A DNA stretch of 64,000 nt from Nymphaea colorata (GCF_008831285.2 NC_045151.1:10342571-10406570), one strand, 5' to 3'; counted from the stretch's first letter, positions 22,241-35,929 are shown. Translations and numbers: made by a program. The notes: generated by a model from the sequence alone, not told the origin.

Positions 22241-24252
22241 TTAATTTTGATCGTTTTTGGGCGTTTCTCTATGAACTCTTTTTCTTTTTCTTGATCCATA
22301 TCAGTGCGCTAAAAACGAATTTTAATCATGATTTTATTTTCAAGAAACATGATTTGTAAGTATCCATATCATTATATCGGATTAAATAGCTTAAGACGAT
22401 CAAGGCACCTGCTTACCTATTAATAAAAATAATAACTATATCAGTAGTGATATGTTTCTACGAACGTAAACATGACGGTCATTTTTCAATGAAGTGGCTA
22501 TCAGATTATTGCCGGGTTTCATACGGCAAACATTTTGACGAAAGATGCCCTTTCGGTTTTACAGACATTTCCTGAATATCTCTAGCCTAGGCAGCTCGTG
22601 GATGGAGAGCGATTCCTGAAGGTTGAGTAAATTACGTTGTTGCTCTTGGATTTACTGGCAAAGTAGCCTATGATGCTTTCTTGCTTTCCTTTCCAATGTT
22701 TTTCAGCAATTCGAGCAATCGGTGACACTGGGTGGTCTCTTTTTTGGTGTTCAACTGTGTGGGTTTGGTTTTCACGAAATGTCTTCGCCGATTGCCTAAA
22801 GTTGGGTTGGGGTTACTTGCGTCTCCTTCGAGGTTTTCAAGAGGCTTTTCATGGCTTTCTTTCTCTGGGTTGATCAACTTTGTATGTTTCTGTTTTCCCC
22901 TTTTAAACTGGCTATTAGTGTTTTAGTAGATCGTTACAAAACGAATTTTCAGTTAATGTGCAAAGAGATTTCTCTTTGGTGCTATGCGTTGGTGATCTGC
23001 TTCTTGATTTCACACCGTTTGAATTGTAACTGACAGTATGACCATGGGATAACCAGGGTTAGGATATTCCTTGTGGTTGCATATGCGTTCACAGTAACAA
23101 AATGGCTGCATATACAGTAGCACATACACGCGGGCAATACGTAGTTTTTCACAGCCAATAAGAACTCACTGTTAGATGCACGGGATATAGGCATATCAAA
23201 TTAACATAAAAAGATTTAGTGGGTAGATATATGGAAAATGGGCATCCATTTTTATTTACAAGCTGATAACCGTTAATCAATAAAATAGGGTCCTGAATCT
23301 GTTTCCACTGTACAGTGTAAGTCAATTTTTCTTTCTTTAATCTTCAATAACCTCCTATTTGATGTGCTATCTTTTGGCTAGTTTCTTCTTAAGCTGCCAA
23401 AATCCAGACTGAGGCACTTAGATAAACTGGAGAACCACACCACACCCATATGCATACACATATGCACTAATATACACAAATAAACGAAAACAAGTAAAAC
23501 TAATGATATTGTTCTGTGTTCTGGAATTGTGTCTAGCGATTGTTAATTCTTCTAACTCTCAAGATGATTCTTCTCTTTGTTCTTGGTAGTGCAGTCAAGT
23601 ATACATGGCCAGGGAGATCAAAACAGGCGAGATTGTTGCTTTGAAAAAGATACGCATGGACAATGAGAGAGAAGGAGTATGCCAATTAGCTACTTTACTA
23701 TCTAATAGGACATTTTTAGATTATGGATGCATTTTGTTTAGTTTTGACTTTTTTTTTGTTACAATTGCAGTTTCCTATAACCGCTATACGTGAAATCAAA
23801 ATTTTAAAGAAACTTCATCTTGAGAACATTATTCAGTTAAAAGAGATTGTGACATCTCCAGGTTCTATTTCCTCAATAAGGTATTCTTCAATTGTGTTGA
23901 CTTTATTTGGTCATTGATCTTATATTCTCTATATCTAATTAGCAGGACCTGAAAAAGATGAACACGGTAGGCCAGGTATTTCTTAGTGCATTTAAAATTC
24001 CATTATCAGATTTTTTCCTTTATCTATTACATTTTGAAACATTAATTTTTGTGCAGATGGCAATAAATACAGGGGAAGCATTTATATGGTATTTGAATAC
24101 ATGGACCATGATTTGACTGGGTTATCAGATAGACCTGGAATGCGGTTTACAGTTCCCCAGATAAAGGCAAACTTCTCTTTAGCTTAAGAAATTCATTTTA
24201 ACACAATTGTGGTCAGTACCTCAATTGAATATATTCTTATTTATATCAATTT

Positions 24253-24757
24253 TTCTATGTATATCTCAGTGTTACATGAGGGAGCTGTTAACGGGACTTC
24301 ACTATTGCCATGTTAATCAAGTTCTTCATCGTGATATTAAAGGTCACTGGACAGCATTGTTGTTGTTTTCACCCCATAGAATATACTGCAATGCCTTCTG
24401 GGCTTGTTTGTTTCCCTTCTAACTACTTTGGCGTCTTGCTTTCTCTCCTGTGCAGTTCCAATCTTCTAATTGACAATGAAGGGCATTTAAAGATTGCAGA
24501 TTTAAATTCTGTATATCTCAGTGTTGCATGAGGCAGCTGTTAACGGGACTTCACTACTGCCATGTTAATCAAGTTCTTCATCGTGATATGAAAGGTCACT
24601 AGACAGCATTGTTGTTATTTTCACCCCATAGAATATACTGCAATGTCTTCTGGGCTTGTTTGTTTCCCTTCTAACTACTTTGGCGTCTTGCTTTCTCTCC
24701 TGTGCAGGTTCCAATCTTCTAATTGACAATGAAGGGCATTTAAAGCTTGAAGATTTT
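24253..24757 (+). repeat. 252-bp tandem duplication inside CDKC copy A
   Basis: Exon starts recur at an exact offset of 252 bases (24270 to 24522; 24456 to 24708). The join lies near 24505, where exon sequence runs directly into intron sequence. Copy B has a single unit, so it arose after or apart from the segmental duplication. Confidence 0.9.
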
Positions 24758-24870
24758 GGCTTGGCTAGATCTTTTTCTAGTGACCATAATGGAAATCTCA
24801 CAAACCGTGTCTTAACTCTTTGGTATAGGTAACCTGTCATATCTTGTTGTCTATGATGTTGCTGTTGGTT

Positions 24871-25262
<392 letters not shown>

Positions 25263-25718
25263 TCACCAAGTTCCAACACTTAATCTATAGTTTTTAACTT
25301 TTTATCCTCATGCATTAATTTTTTTTCATGATGTAACATTTGAATTTAAAATGAAAAACGCCAAGAAAAGTCATCAACCTCCCCGTTTTCCGCTGTCTTA
25401 TAATTTTTGGGATTGATAATAGTTTCCGGTGTTATTAGTAACTGACATGAGAGGGGATGGACTAACTGTACAGGCAGACATCTTATGAAAAAGATAATTT
25501 TAAAAATTATTGTCCTCAAATTTTAAGGCTTATACGGCTTATTTTTTAGGATTCCTTGTACTATTGCTTGTGTTAGATCCTCATTTGTCATACCACCAAC
25601 TAGGCCATTTGACCTCTTGAGTAGCTGGCCTGCTTGGTGCTTTGTTGACTAGGCCTGAAAGTCATAGGGTTTAATTGGTCTTCTAGTGCATGGGCGCCCT
25701 CTTTTTTATATTTATATG

Positions 25719-26405
25719 CAGTGTTATTTGTATCGTATGACATAGAGCCGTATTGTATAATACATGTCATATAGGGCAGCAAAACCTGTGCGATACACTT
25801 ACGATGCACATGATTTGCATGTGTATTGTAGGTGTATCGGAATGATATGGCTGCTGTATCATACGATAAGACTGATACAGTCCATATCTTACAATACGGA
25901 GCTATTTTTAAGAAAGGGGCACATGTCCCTTTTGTTCGTTTTCTATTTTAAAACCGTTTGCCTTCATTTCTAACACTTCTAAGAACTTTGGGAGGGGGGA
26001 GTTTTTGCTAGTTTTGGAGAGCAATTTCCAAATAAATCGAGGGAGAAACTGCCGGTTTGAAGGCAAATTTACTCGTGGGAAATCCATTTGTATTTGGAAA
26101 AAGAGGGCTTTTTGTGTTTCTTCTTCTACAAAAGGTATACAATGTCTCAATTTAGTGGTTTATATAAATTTTCTTTATTTTCTAATGTTTATGAAGATAT
26201 TTGTTTTATTTTTTTAATGTGTCCTTAACATATTATGACTTATGAATGATGAATCATGAATGTTCATTATAGAACATGTTTTTCATGATTTTTTCTGAAT
26301 TTTCTCTTTCTTTCTGATTGTCCTTTTTTATGAATTTAAAAAAATAATGTTACGATACATTACGATATGGTATATAGGTCGTACAGTGCGCCTTTTACAA
26401 CATTG
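25719..26405. mobile_element. hAT-type element with palindromic GTATCG/CGATAC-rich ends (copy 2, inverted)
   Basis: An 8-bp target duplication, TTTATATG, flanks it at 25711-25718 and 26406-26413. The ends read CAGTGTTATT from the left and CAATGTTGTA from the right, matching the ends of the nested element at 837-1734 in inverted orientation. The subterminal zones carry the same alternating GTATCG/CGATAC words. Interior homology to copy 1 is clear around the CTCCCCC...GAAATGAAG stretch. It is inserted in what was a CDKC intron and has no transposase. Confidence 0.85.
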
Positions 26406-26413
26406 TTTATATG

Positions 26414-27032
26414 TATGTGTGTGTGTGTATTATGTGATGTTACATTCAGTGGGTGAATGTGGTGTACTTGGCTTGCAACAATATGTTATGTTTGTATTAC
26501 CTTTGTCACTTTAAATTTCTGTTTTTTTTACTTAATGATTTTTTTTTAGTCAACTGACTTGTACTATCTTTTTGAGGGCCCAACATGTGTCTACTTCTGA
26601 GTTTGACAGTAGGTTCCTTGTTCTCAAAATGGAGACTGGTGAGAACTAACTCTGGACAGGTCAGTTTGAGTTGATCAACGTCGCCTGCAAAAATAAAATC
26701 AATAAGGAGGTGCAAAACAAATCCATATATTCGCCTCCCCCACTCCACCCACCCCCCCAAAACACATACACGAGTACAGACACCATCCATACTTTTTCCA
26801 TTATATATTCTATGTTGGTCCTCCTCTTCTTCCCTATGAGATCAGTATGAGTTGGTCAAAGTGGTCTGACTAAAATAAACTCAATAAGGAGGTGTAAAAC
26901 AAATCTATATATTCCCCTCACACACGCACCACCCCCCTAGAGAAACCACCCATGATGTTTCCATTTTATATTCTATGTTGGCCCTCCTCTTCTTCTCTAT
27001 GATTGAAACTTTCCTTTTCCTGATAATTCTAG
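26414..27032 (+). other. Rest of the long CDKC intron
   Basis: Contains a (GT)n-like run near 26410-26430 and a diverged duplicated stretch (about 26690-26830 and 26865-27005, both with GGAGGTG-AAAACAAATC followed by a ATATTC-CTC tract and a TCTATGTTGGYCCTCCTCTTCTTC word). No coding signal. Confidence 0.5.
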
Positions 27033-27503
27033 CCAGAGCAGTTGAATAAAATATTTGAACTATGCGGATCACCTGATGAGGTTAACTGGCCGGGAGTTTC
27101 AAAGATTCCTTGGTACAATAATTTCAAGCCTTCAAGATCAAATGACGAGGCGTCTTAGAGATGTTTTTAAGCAGTAAGTACAAAACATGTGAATCAGGTT
27201 TACAATGATTTGTAGTGAGAATTTGTCTTGAGGAGTTCCTTTTTTCACATTTACTTTTTTTTTATGTTGTGTTTGTTTAGTTTTACGGTTTATCAGTGCT
27301 TTACCACATTATTATTGTTATTGTTTCCAGTTTACTTAGAAGTAAATGTGCACCTGAGATGAAGTTATTTTTGCTTTCAGTTTCGATCGACATGCTTTGG
27401 AGTTGTTGGAGCGGATGCTAACTCTTGACCCATCTCAGGTATCACCTTGCTATTTTCTCAGAGTTTTGGAGGTTTCAACTTTTTGTGACAAATGATTTAG
27501 GTA

Positions 27504-27582
27504 GTGTTTGATACGCAGGAATTCCACTGTAGCAATGGAATAATATTTCAAATTTTTTAAAAAATTCCTGCATATCAAACGC
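27504..27582. mobile_element. Tiny foldback element (MITE-like)
   Basis: Inverted ends GTGTTTGATACGCAGGAATT on the left and its near complement at 27563-27582 on the right. It lies just after the last recognisable CDKC exon. Confidence 0.6.
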
Positions 27583-27609
27583 GGAATTATATTTTCGACC
27601 GTTGAGGTC

Positions 27610-27680
27610 GATTCCGGAATAATGTTTCCAGAAACATTATTCCACCCGGAGGGGTGGAATAATGTTTCCGGAATTTTTTT
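27610..27680. repeat. Hairpin of GGAATAATGTTTCC words
   Basis: Three alternating direct and inverted copies of GGAATAATGTTTCC form a stable foldback between the CDKC remnant and the next gene fragment. It may be a larger miniature element together with 27504-27582. Confidence 0.6.
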
Positions 27681-28096
27681 TCGGATCGTTAGGGCACGGT
27701 CGCGTTTCGCTGCCTCTTCCCTCACTCGCCTCTCGCTCTCGCAGCCGCAGCCCTCTTCGTCCTTATCGCTGCCTCTTCCCTCACGCGCCTCTCGCAGCAG
27801 CAGGCCTCTTCGTCCTCACGAAACTTTCATGTCCTCACGCGCCGTGAAGCCACAGCCTTCTTCCTGCTGCCACGAACCGTCCCCACTCGAAGGATTCCCT
27901 CATCAGCTCCTTAATAAGGTGAGGGTTTTGACATTTTTACTCTCACTCGTTTCCTTGATGTTTGCCTGCCTTACGCACAGAGAGAGCGACAGAATGAGGG
28001 AAACTTTTCGGAATGAAGAAGAAGAGGAGGAGGAGGCCAAACTCTGGTTTTCTCGGTGTACAGGACTCTAGACAGCATCTGTTCGTCGTCGTTCTG

Positions 28097-29532
28097 ATGG
28101 GTGAGGGGGAGTCATCTGCCTTGCCCTTCACTGGTTTGGTAGGGGAAAGAGAGGGAGAATCAGGGTCTGCAGAAGGAATCGTCCTTATGCCCGGTTGCTA
28201 CGATGCCCTCTCTGCAGCCATTGTACAGAAATCTGGCTTCTCGGCCGGATTCATCTCCGGCTACGCCCTTTCCGCCTCGCTCCTTGGCAAGCCCGACTTC
28301 GGCCTCCTCACGTAAGTCTTTCACTCCCCTTCTTCTTCCTGGTTTTGCTGTGTGTCGGCTTTATCCGAGATGGTCCTTCTACTTTTTTATTTTTGTTTCG
28401 CGAGTATACATGGTGTTGTTGTCCTCTTTCAGGCAACCTGAGATGGCGGAGAAAGCACGGTTCATCTGCGCCTCTGCCCCAAACATCCCAATTATCGCTG
28501 ATGCTGGTAGGCACACACACTCTCTGTCTCCCCCCCTCTCTATCTATCTTTCTCTGGTTCTGCCAGAAGCAATGGCAATTATTTAATATGTCGTGGACCT
28601 GATTCTATGTTTTGGATGTTTTATGTTCCCTTTTTGTTCTTCGAGGGATACCCTTTTGTGTTGTCTATATCTGACTTTGCTTGCATAAAATAAGTTGTAG
28701 TTTGAATCCTTGAGGTGATCCACATGCATATCTGATTAAAAAATGCATCCTTACCTGTCTGAGATCAGTTGCTAAGTTTCAAAAGTCTCTTTCTTTCATA
28801 TGAAAATTCCCTTTTAAGCATAAATTGCCGTTCCTAAGCTCTGGGAGTAATGATGCATGTTCGGTTTCTTGATCGATATATGGAATCACCAGTTACAAAT
28901 TTGATAATCTTTTCCGGAAAACAGCCTTTAATTCGTCTTGTGCCCTTGATCGGGTGAAGCCCAGCAGATATAAGGATTGACATGTTTTCCATCATCTTAT
29001 TTTGCCATGTAATGGGTTTTCTAGGAGCATCAGTCTCATTGTTCCGAAATGGCTCAAAACTTTGGAAATTTTATGATCAGGAAATTAGGTTGTTATGTCA
29101 AATCAACTTATTTCACAATGCATTCAATGATAAATGTATAGTGCTTCTTATAGATCGAATTTATCAAATAAAGCTGGCAGTCTGGCACTCATGATTGTCT
29201 GCTGGATAGTTTGTGGGCATGCCCATTTTATAATCATTTTCCAGAAACTTTGGAAGAGATGTAATTGTTTTGCTTCCTTTGTTATCAATGAAGATACTGG
29301 TGGAGGTAATGCTCTCAACGTGCAAAGGACTGTGCAGGACTTGATTGCAGCAGATGCTGCTGGATGCTTTCTTGAGGTGCTCTTTTATGAACTTCTGCAT
29401 TGTGGTTTTGTTTGATTTGAATTTGTTATGGTTGCATCTATATCTGACAACTTTTACAATGCAAAGGTATCTTAGTTTTGACTGACTAATTGACGATTGG
29501 CTCTATTTCAGGATCAAGCATGGCCAAAGAAG
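28097..29532 (+). pseudogene. PEP mutase / isocitrate lyase-superfamily gene fragment (5' exons)
   Basis: Exons seen: about 28097-28311, 28433-28506, 29294-29376 and 29512-29532, with phase-compatible GT-AG borders. They encode the N-terminal part of the plant carboxyvinyl-carboxyphosphonate phosphorylmutase-like family: GIVLMPGCYDALSAA, FISGYALSASLLGKPDFGLL, APNIPIIADA then DTGGGNALNVQRTV, and GCFLE then DQAWPKK. The DADTGGG metal-binding loop is rebuilt across the second intron. The family enzyme is about 300-340 residues; only about 130 are present. The fourth exon reads a TGA stop where a Cys-Gly-His block is expected, and no later exon was recognised before 35.2 kb. The N-terminus before GIVLMPG does not look like the family's usual leader, so the 5' end may also be replaced. 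Confidence 0.85.
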
Positions 29533-29994
29533 TGAGGTAATAGCTTTTCTTCCCTTGTCAGTTTATCTTTTCTCATTCCTATCACCACATTGCTTACCAG
29601 GCGATCAGAAAAAGAGAAGATTTGCTTATTCTGAAAGAAAACTCACGCTGTTCAAGTTTATAACAATAGTCTCACAATGTTTCTTTTTTGCCCTTTCTCA
29701 TTGTATGTGCGACCGGGAAGGTCACCTGCGTGACCAACAGATGTTTGTGCTGAGAACTCCTGAATCTTCGTTACCTGTGCATGCATTTATATGTCCTAAT
29801 GTATGATGGTGTTGCTCTGCTTCTGTTGTCTGACCATTTAGATATGTTATACACAAGGCCTTAATTTTCCTACAAATGTGAAGTTGATTCTGACTTAATT
29901 TTTGTTAATTCATAGTAATGTTCATGTTCATTTTATCACTCGTCGTGCTTTGGTAGATGACTTATTATTTATCTGTGTTTAAGAAACTATATCA
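29533..29994. other. No gene recognised
   Basis: Follows the stop in the PEP-mutase-like fragment. Nothing resembling the next exons of that family is visible here. Confidence 0.4.
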
Positions 29995-30215
29995 AAAGCT
30001 TATGTAAATCTGGAAATATGTTTCCTTATTATCAAACACAGAAATATATTTTTGGAAATATATTTCTTTATCATCAAACAGAGAAATATATTTCACACAC
30101 ATATCAAAATGGGAATCGGAAATATTTTTCTCATTCCTTTATTCCAAGAAATATATTTCCAGAAATATATTTCCAATTCCAAATTTCCTAGCCATCAAAC
30201 ACTACCAAAGTGTAT
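29995..30215. mobile_element. AT-rich miniature element with GAAATATATTTC palindromes
   Basis: Repeated GGAAATATATTTC palindromes and spaced ATCAAACA words end in TAGCCATCAAACACTACC, a terminus common to plant miniature elements. The left end is not clear. Confidence 0.5.
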
Positions 30216-33200
30216 GGATGTGACTTCTGGCAAGTGGGAGTAGCAAACCTACTCCTTGAATGTGCTTTGTGCTCCAAATTACCAAGCCGGGCGCCCCTTG
30301 TGTGAAGGGGAGATGGCCTAAGGTTCTGGAGAACATTGAACTTTTATTTGTAGGATCGTTTTTGAAGTGGACTAGGAATTGTAGTTGTTTTCCTGTGTTT
30401 CTGATATAATTGTCACCAAATTAAAAATCGTTTTTAAATATAAAAACGACCTTCAAAAGTTTTTGTTTTTTTATTTTTTATTTTTGTTTCTAAAACTTCT
30501 TTGGCATATGTAAAATGGCCACCAGTTTTAAGTTGGACCAATTATGTTGGATTTGCAACATTATTTAGTAGTCTTCATTTTTTTTAGAATTTTGGATCTT
30601 TAGTCATTAACCTCACATGACATTGGTGGAAAGGTTTGCTTTGTTGTTTTCATTTTTTTTTAGTGAAATTTTATATCTTGTAGTTGGTAAGGGTTCAACT
30701 TAGTAAATATAGGTTCACTTCTTCGTTTTTAGGACGTGTTTATGTTCCTATAAACTGTTTTATTTTTTTTGCTTGAATTCTTGATTTATTTAGCATAGGG
30801 TGCAAGGAAGGAGTAAGTAGATAGGTGGGGATAGAGTAGAATAGATGATTTGTATTTGATTTTTGAATTCGATAGTTCGATTTTTGAATTGGATAGTTTG
30901 ATCTTCCCTACTATAGGAGAGCATATGAAGTTCTTCTTCTACCCAACAAATCAGTCTGGTTTCATAAAAACTCCTCTTTTGGTAGAGGAGAGTTTCTACT
31001 TGCAGGTGATATGCCATTTGATGTCGAATTTTTTGAAAGAAAATTTTTTTGATTGTGCCTAAAAACATTTTAAAAGTGTCTTATCATGCAATGATATGCC
31101 TTCGTTTTGTTCTTACTACCTGCCCAAGTAAAAGGAAACTTTCAAGTTTTTTTTGTTGTCAATCATTAGAAGAAGAAATCTAGAAAAATCCTATTAAGCT
31201 GAGAATGTCAAGACTAGGAGATGCTATTGACTCTAGCGATCAAGTGTCTGTAAGGGTTTAGTAGGAAAATATGGTAAGAGAGAAGCCATAATGCCTTATA
31301 AAATATTGGCAGGTAGCAAAATAAGAGTTGAGAGATGGGCTCGGGGCTTGTGTAGTTGTTCCTCTGGGTTAATAATCAAGAGTACCGGGTAGGCATATAG
31401 GTGATTTATGTCTATGCCGCGAAGATAATGACTTATGAACTTTTGGCATGTTGAAAACCCACAAGGTGAAACGGGTTGATATGTGACAAAACTACACCTG
31501 ACCACCAAAGCGGTGGAGCTTCGTAGTAGCCTTTGGGGTGGTGAGGTATTCTCTCAAAGGTGAAGGTCGGCCTGAAAAAGAAAATCAAAAGCAAGAAAAA
31601 ATGAAAAGGCAAAAAGCCAAATGCAGAAAAAAGAAGAAGAAAAAGAATCAAAACCAAGAAAAACAAAAAAGGTGCCTGTCAAGAGATAAATGGCATGAAG
31701 GTTGAACTCGAAGGAATTAAAATGCGGCAATCTTTCATGGATGTGCGATCCTTGGGTCAATATCTGCTCTTCTTTTTGATTTCCTAAGACGATGAGGATG
31801 ATTACTTTATGTTCATTTTTTGAAAATTTATAGGCTTCCCTTCTAGAGATTCAACAACATTGATGCGTAATGAATCCCGATGCTTGTACAGTATTGAGGG
31901 TAAATGAAGGGCATATCATATGCACAACACGAGCACTTTCTGCTTATGATTTAAATTGATGATTTATAAACTATTTAAACACTTGACATCTCTTGTAATG
32001 TTTCCTGACTTCATGTGCATATGAAGAACTCCCAGCCCCTCTCTGTTTTTGAAAAATGTTGTCCTTTTTATTACCAAACCATTAGTCAATTCATAGAATA
32101 GATGAAACCCTTCAAACATATTCCACTCATGCTGAGTGTAATGAATTTTCCATCTTCCCTTTTCCATGCTCCCATCACAATTTGTTTTCTTGTGAAGACT
32201 AGGCAGTATTTTTGTTGATTTCTCTTTTAAGGTATGCTTAGGAAAGGGTTTGAAAGAGTCGTTAGCTTTATACTTTGTTATTATTAGTTTTTTTTTACAT
32301 TGTCAGTGTCTTCTGATTCATGCAGCTGATGTCGAAGTTTAAAACCCAACTCATCAGTGTTCTTGTGGATGTACAGTGGTTTCGGAAAAGCCGATTCATG
32401 TTGCATGAGAGTTTGATCTTGTACTTCAAAATCAAGTTTTTATTTGAGTTCCCAACAAAGTTGTGGCATCCAATTTGATTTGAGTGAGTTTACATAAGTT
32501 TTTGGCTGAAACAGAAATTAATGCTGGCTGCAAAAGTTTGCACAAAGTCAGGCAAATCCTGTCATTGTTTGTTTGTGTTTTTTGTTTGTTAGCTTGTCAT
32601 AATTGGTAGGAAGCCAAGTGTTATGCATGTACATTGTCAAACCACACCCTCTAGACAGGAAATCTCCTACAATTGCAGAGATTGCTGCAGAATTCTATTC
32701 CAAAGCTGTGGATGTTTGGGTGACTTTAACATTTGATGATTGATTTGTTTTGCTTCCCAAGACTTATCCGTTGGGTTTAGTTTATTTTATTGTAGGGAAT
32801 CTGATCTAACCTAGTGGTTGCAAAGTTGATGTCTAAAACAGAGAATTTTTGCTAGAGAAATTTACATATATGTGCAGAAATTAGATTGCTTGCAGAATCC
32901 AAACAAGTTTCAATTGGTCTATCTTTTACTTGAATTGAGTTAGGATTTTGGGTGTGATATGACAGTTTAAGTCAGAGTCGTGTAGGATTCTTTCACGGTC
33001 TTTCAAATTTGCTTATATTTAGGTCTAGTTAATTTAGAGAGCATAGATTTCAAGTAAGGATTTTGGTTATTTTCTGTTTCATGTATATCGTTTTAAAGTG
33101 TTTATTAGTTGAGCTTGGAGTTCTTGCTCGTGAGTGGGTCTAAGCTCTAGGTTTATGCCCTTGTTTTTCTTGGTTCTCATTTTTTTCAAGTTCGTCATTG

Positions 33201-35134
33201 CAGCCGCAGGCACTTTTGGATAAATGTAAGGGCGGATGCATTCAGTGGAGGAGTTGGAGCACAAGTCAAAGATCTAAATTGACACAGGGTTGCCCTTTCA
33301 AGCAACCACACTTTAGGAATTGTTTAGTTTTCAACTTCTGTAATTAAACTAGTAGCATCACTCTTGAAGAACCTTTTGACTTGTTTCTATTTGAGGTAGT
33401 AAATGTGCATTTTTTGGTCTAACTTAATATCCGTTTGTTCCCTGTGTTCGATCATTACTTCCCACTTATTGGACTCTTATTTTTCTCACACTGCACAAAA
33501 CTGCTAGTTCCACCAGTGATTTTGCAGAGGTTAGGGACTGACTTTTGTATGGTTTGTGGGTCAAAGTTGGGTATTGAACTTGACACTCTCAAAGTTTCAG
33601 AATTTTTGGACTGAAGTTATAAAATTGTTACTAAACTGTTTCCTGTTAACTTGGTGCAGGAACTCAGAATTTCCAAATTTTACCTTTCTGCTCGCCAAAT
33701 TGGAGCTCTATAGATGAGGTTGTTGTCAAGCTTGAATGTTCCAATGAATTGTCGTCTTTGCATTGAAATACAGGCAGCTAAGCCACAATCGTTCTTGATA
33801 GTTTTGAACATTGCTAGAGAATTTTGAACTACCTGGAATGGTTGAGGAGAAATGTAAGGGATGGCTGACAAACACTTTTGAGGCTCTATAAAATGCAAAA
33901 TCTTATGTTTAGCCTTAATGGATCTAAGATCATTTTCTATATTTACTTCATTTTGCATCTTATATGTTTTCCATGAATCTTCAGAATCTTAGGGCCTTGC
34001 ATTCTTTTCCAGTGCTTGTCTCCATTTTTTGTGGATGGTACCACTAATAGAATTTTATTGTGGAGACAATTTTATTGTGGAGACTGGTGTCAACCTTTAT
34101 TGGAAATGATGAAGAACTTTTCAGGTTTGGTTTTTAGTGAATTTAAGGTCCATGTTCGGGCATTCTTAATGACATTTTTGTATGCATTGCTCCTAGACAG
34201 GAGCTCGGTGGACTACTGCTCATGCTTGCAGTATGGTGGTGATGATGGTGTTAGTTGAGGTAGCGATCGCTCTTTGGTTATGCCTCTTCACTTTGTTGTC
34301 GTTGGAGAATGTGTGAGATTAGGTGTCATGTACATCTGCACTTTAAATTTGTGCTAGCTGAGTGGTTGTGCATTGAATTTTTGAATTCTAGTTCGATTTG
34401 CAAAAAATTGCCTGCAGAATGATTTAGTATTTTCTTTTCCAAATGAAAGAACTTAGGGATAACACCAATTATGTATTTGCAAAGGACTAGGCTTATGTGA
34501 AAGCTGTAGCTTGCTTGGGGATGGGAGGCAAAGCATGGACTGGAACATACATGTGTGAACGAGAGGGTGATTTTGCCTTTGTCATGGTGAGCATTTTTTG
34601 ATCTTGTGTAGATTTCATGGGGATAGGGAGAGTGTGTTTTTCTTATTTTTCTTTACTTGATATTTTTATTTCAATGAAACAACTACAAGCTTGTGTCTAG
34701 TAAATGTGTCCCTTGGGGAATATAAGATGAGGTTATCCTCCAAGAGTTTACTAGATTTGAATGTTGGCAGCAAGATTTAGAGGAATCTCCTTATTGTAGG
34801 TTATGATTGCCAAATGTCTTGTTTTGTCTAATCATAAACCATTGACATTTTGGATGTACGAAGTTCATCCAACTCTTTGTAGGCACGTGGGGGCCAAATT
34901 AGAGCTCTATATATGAGGTTGTTGAGCTTGAATGTTTCAATGAATGGACCAACATGTAGCTACTTAGCAATGACTTATCTATTGGCCATGCTTTTGGTCT
35001 CCCTAGAGTGTGCATGCATTCTTTCTAGTTGGCATGTGCTGTTGCATTTAAGTTTCAGTTGTGTTGTATTATTTATTAACTATATATATTCTTGATAGGT
35101 GATCAATCTTGCAAATGCTCCATCAATTGTTGGC
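30216..35134. other. About 4.9 kb without a supportable gene
   Basis: Only short frames. Two stretches resemble each other (about 33695-33765 and 34885-34955, both with GAGCTCTATA-ATGAGGTTGTTG followed by GCTTGAATGTT-CAATGAAT), indicating an old internal duplication. If the duplicated unit ends at 35.26 kb, a second copy of this stretch should exist just beyond the window. Confidence 0.5.
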
Positions 35135-35204
35135 AAGCATTTAGACGGTGAATTTAGTTGATTCTTGGTAAGCATTTAGACGGTGAATTTAGTTGATTCT
35201 TGGT
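35135..35204. repeat. Perfect 35-bp tandem duplication
   Basis: Units 35135-35169 and 35170-35204 are identical. They sit about 60 bases before the start of copy B. Confidence 0.93.
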
Positions 35205-35260
35205 TTTGCTGTTCAGTTTGATGGAAGCTTTTCCAAGAATTGGTTGTTTGAGATTGAGGC

Positions 35261-35704
35261 AATCATCGATAGGCAAAGGAACATCTCTCACCCATCTCAG
35301 GTAAAAGTTGTATCCTCTCCCTCTCTCTTTCTCTCTTCCTCTCTATAATAAGTTGAACGCATTTTTGAATTGCCATGCTAGAAAAGAGAGAAGGTTGGTG
35401 CGAAACTATAGAACTCTCTCTCTCTCTGAGATAAGTTTGAAGGAAGCTTGTTGTTGTAGCTCAGAGAAACAGAGACTATAGAATGTAGCCGAAGAGGACG
35501 AGTGGGGAGAGGCTTCAGACCCTCCTCTCCTTCACGCTTCCCTTTATCATCCCCTCCAGGATTCTGTCGTTCACCTCGTCACCAGCTCTACCACTTCACT
35601 TTATCCTACCTTCCATCTGGACCTGGACCATTTCTGGTAAAATACAGTTTTGAAATTGCTATCTTTCAACAAATAAATTTTATACATAACATGAAATTAA
35701 TCGG

Positions 35705-35755
<51 letters not shown>

Positions 35756-35815
35756 TACATTTATTTATTCAATGTGATGTGTGCGTAGAATATTTAGCAA
35801 TTGCAAAAACAAGAG
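35261..35815 (+). repeat. Segmental duplication, copy B, left part
   Basis: Matches 15221-15931, including the CT-rich leader, one unit of the 174-bp repeat and the segment ending AAAAACAAGAG. Its left edge (about 35261) is the junction of the duplication. Its right edge is the viral border. It carries a copy of the ACR distal promoter/leader without the ACR coding region, so any residual promoter activity on the minus strand would run leftward toward 35 kb. Confidence 0.93.
35707..35752. repeat. (TA)n microsatellite
   Basis: About 23 TA units. The equivalent position in copy A (near 15860) has only a few units. Confidence 0.95.
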
Positions 35816-35929
35816 CCACATCCAAATGATGATAACATGTTTTTTCTGCACTCTTAGCAAGGTACCACACTGGTTTTACTCTTAGCAAGGTACCACACTG
35901 GTTCGGAGAAAAGATCCATATAAAGGTTG

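Noticed and set aside
22668-23194. Open frames on both strands conserved at 60155-60681
   Set aside because: They are conserved only because the whole segment is a recent duplicate; no domain, and several overlapping frames are equally conserved.
27622-28071. 149-codon Ser/Pro-rich frame before the PEP-mutase-like fragment
   Set aside because: Built on the foldback element and CT-rich leader sequence; frames on both strands are equally open.
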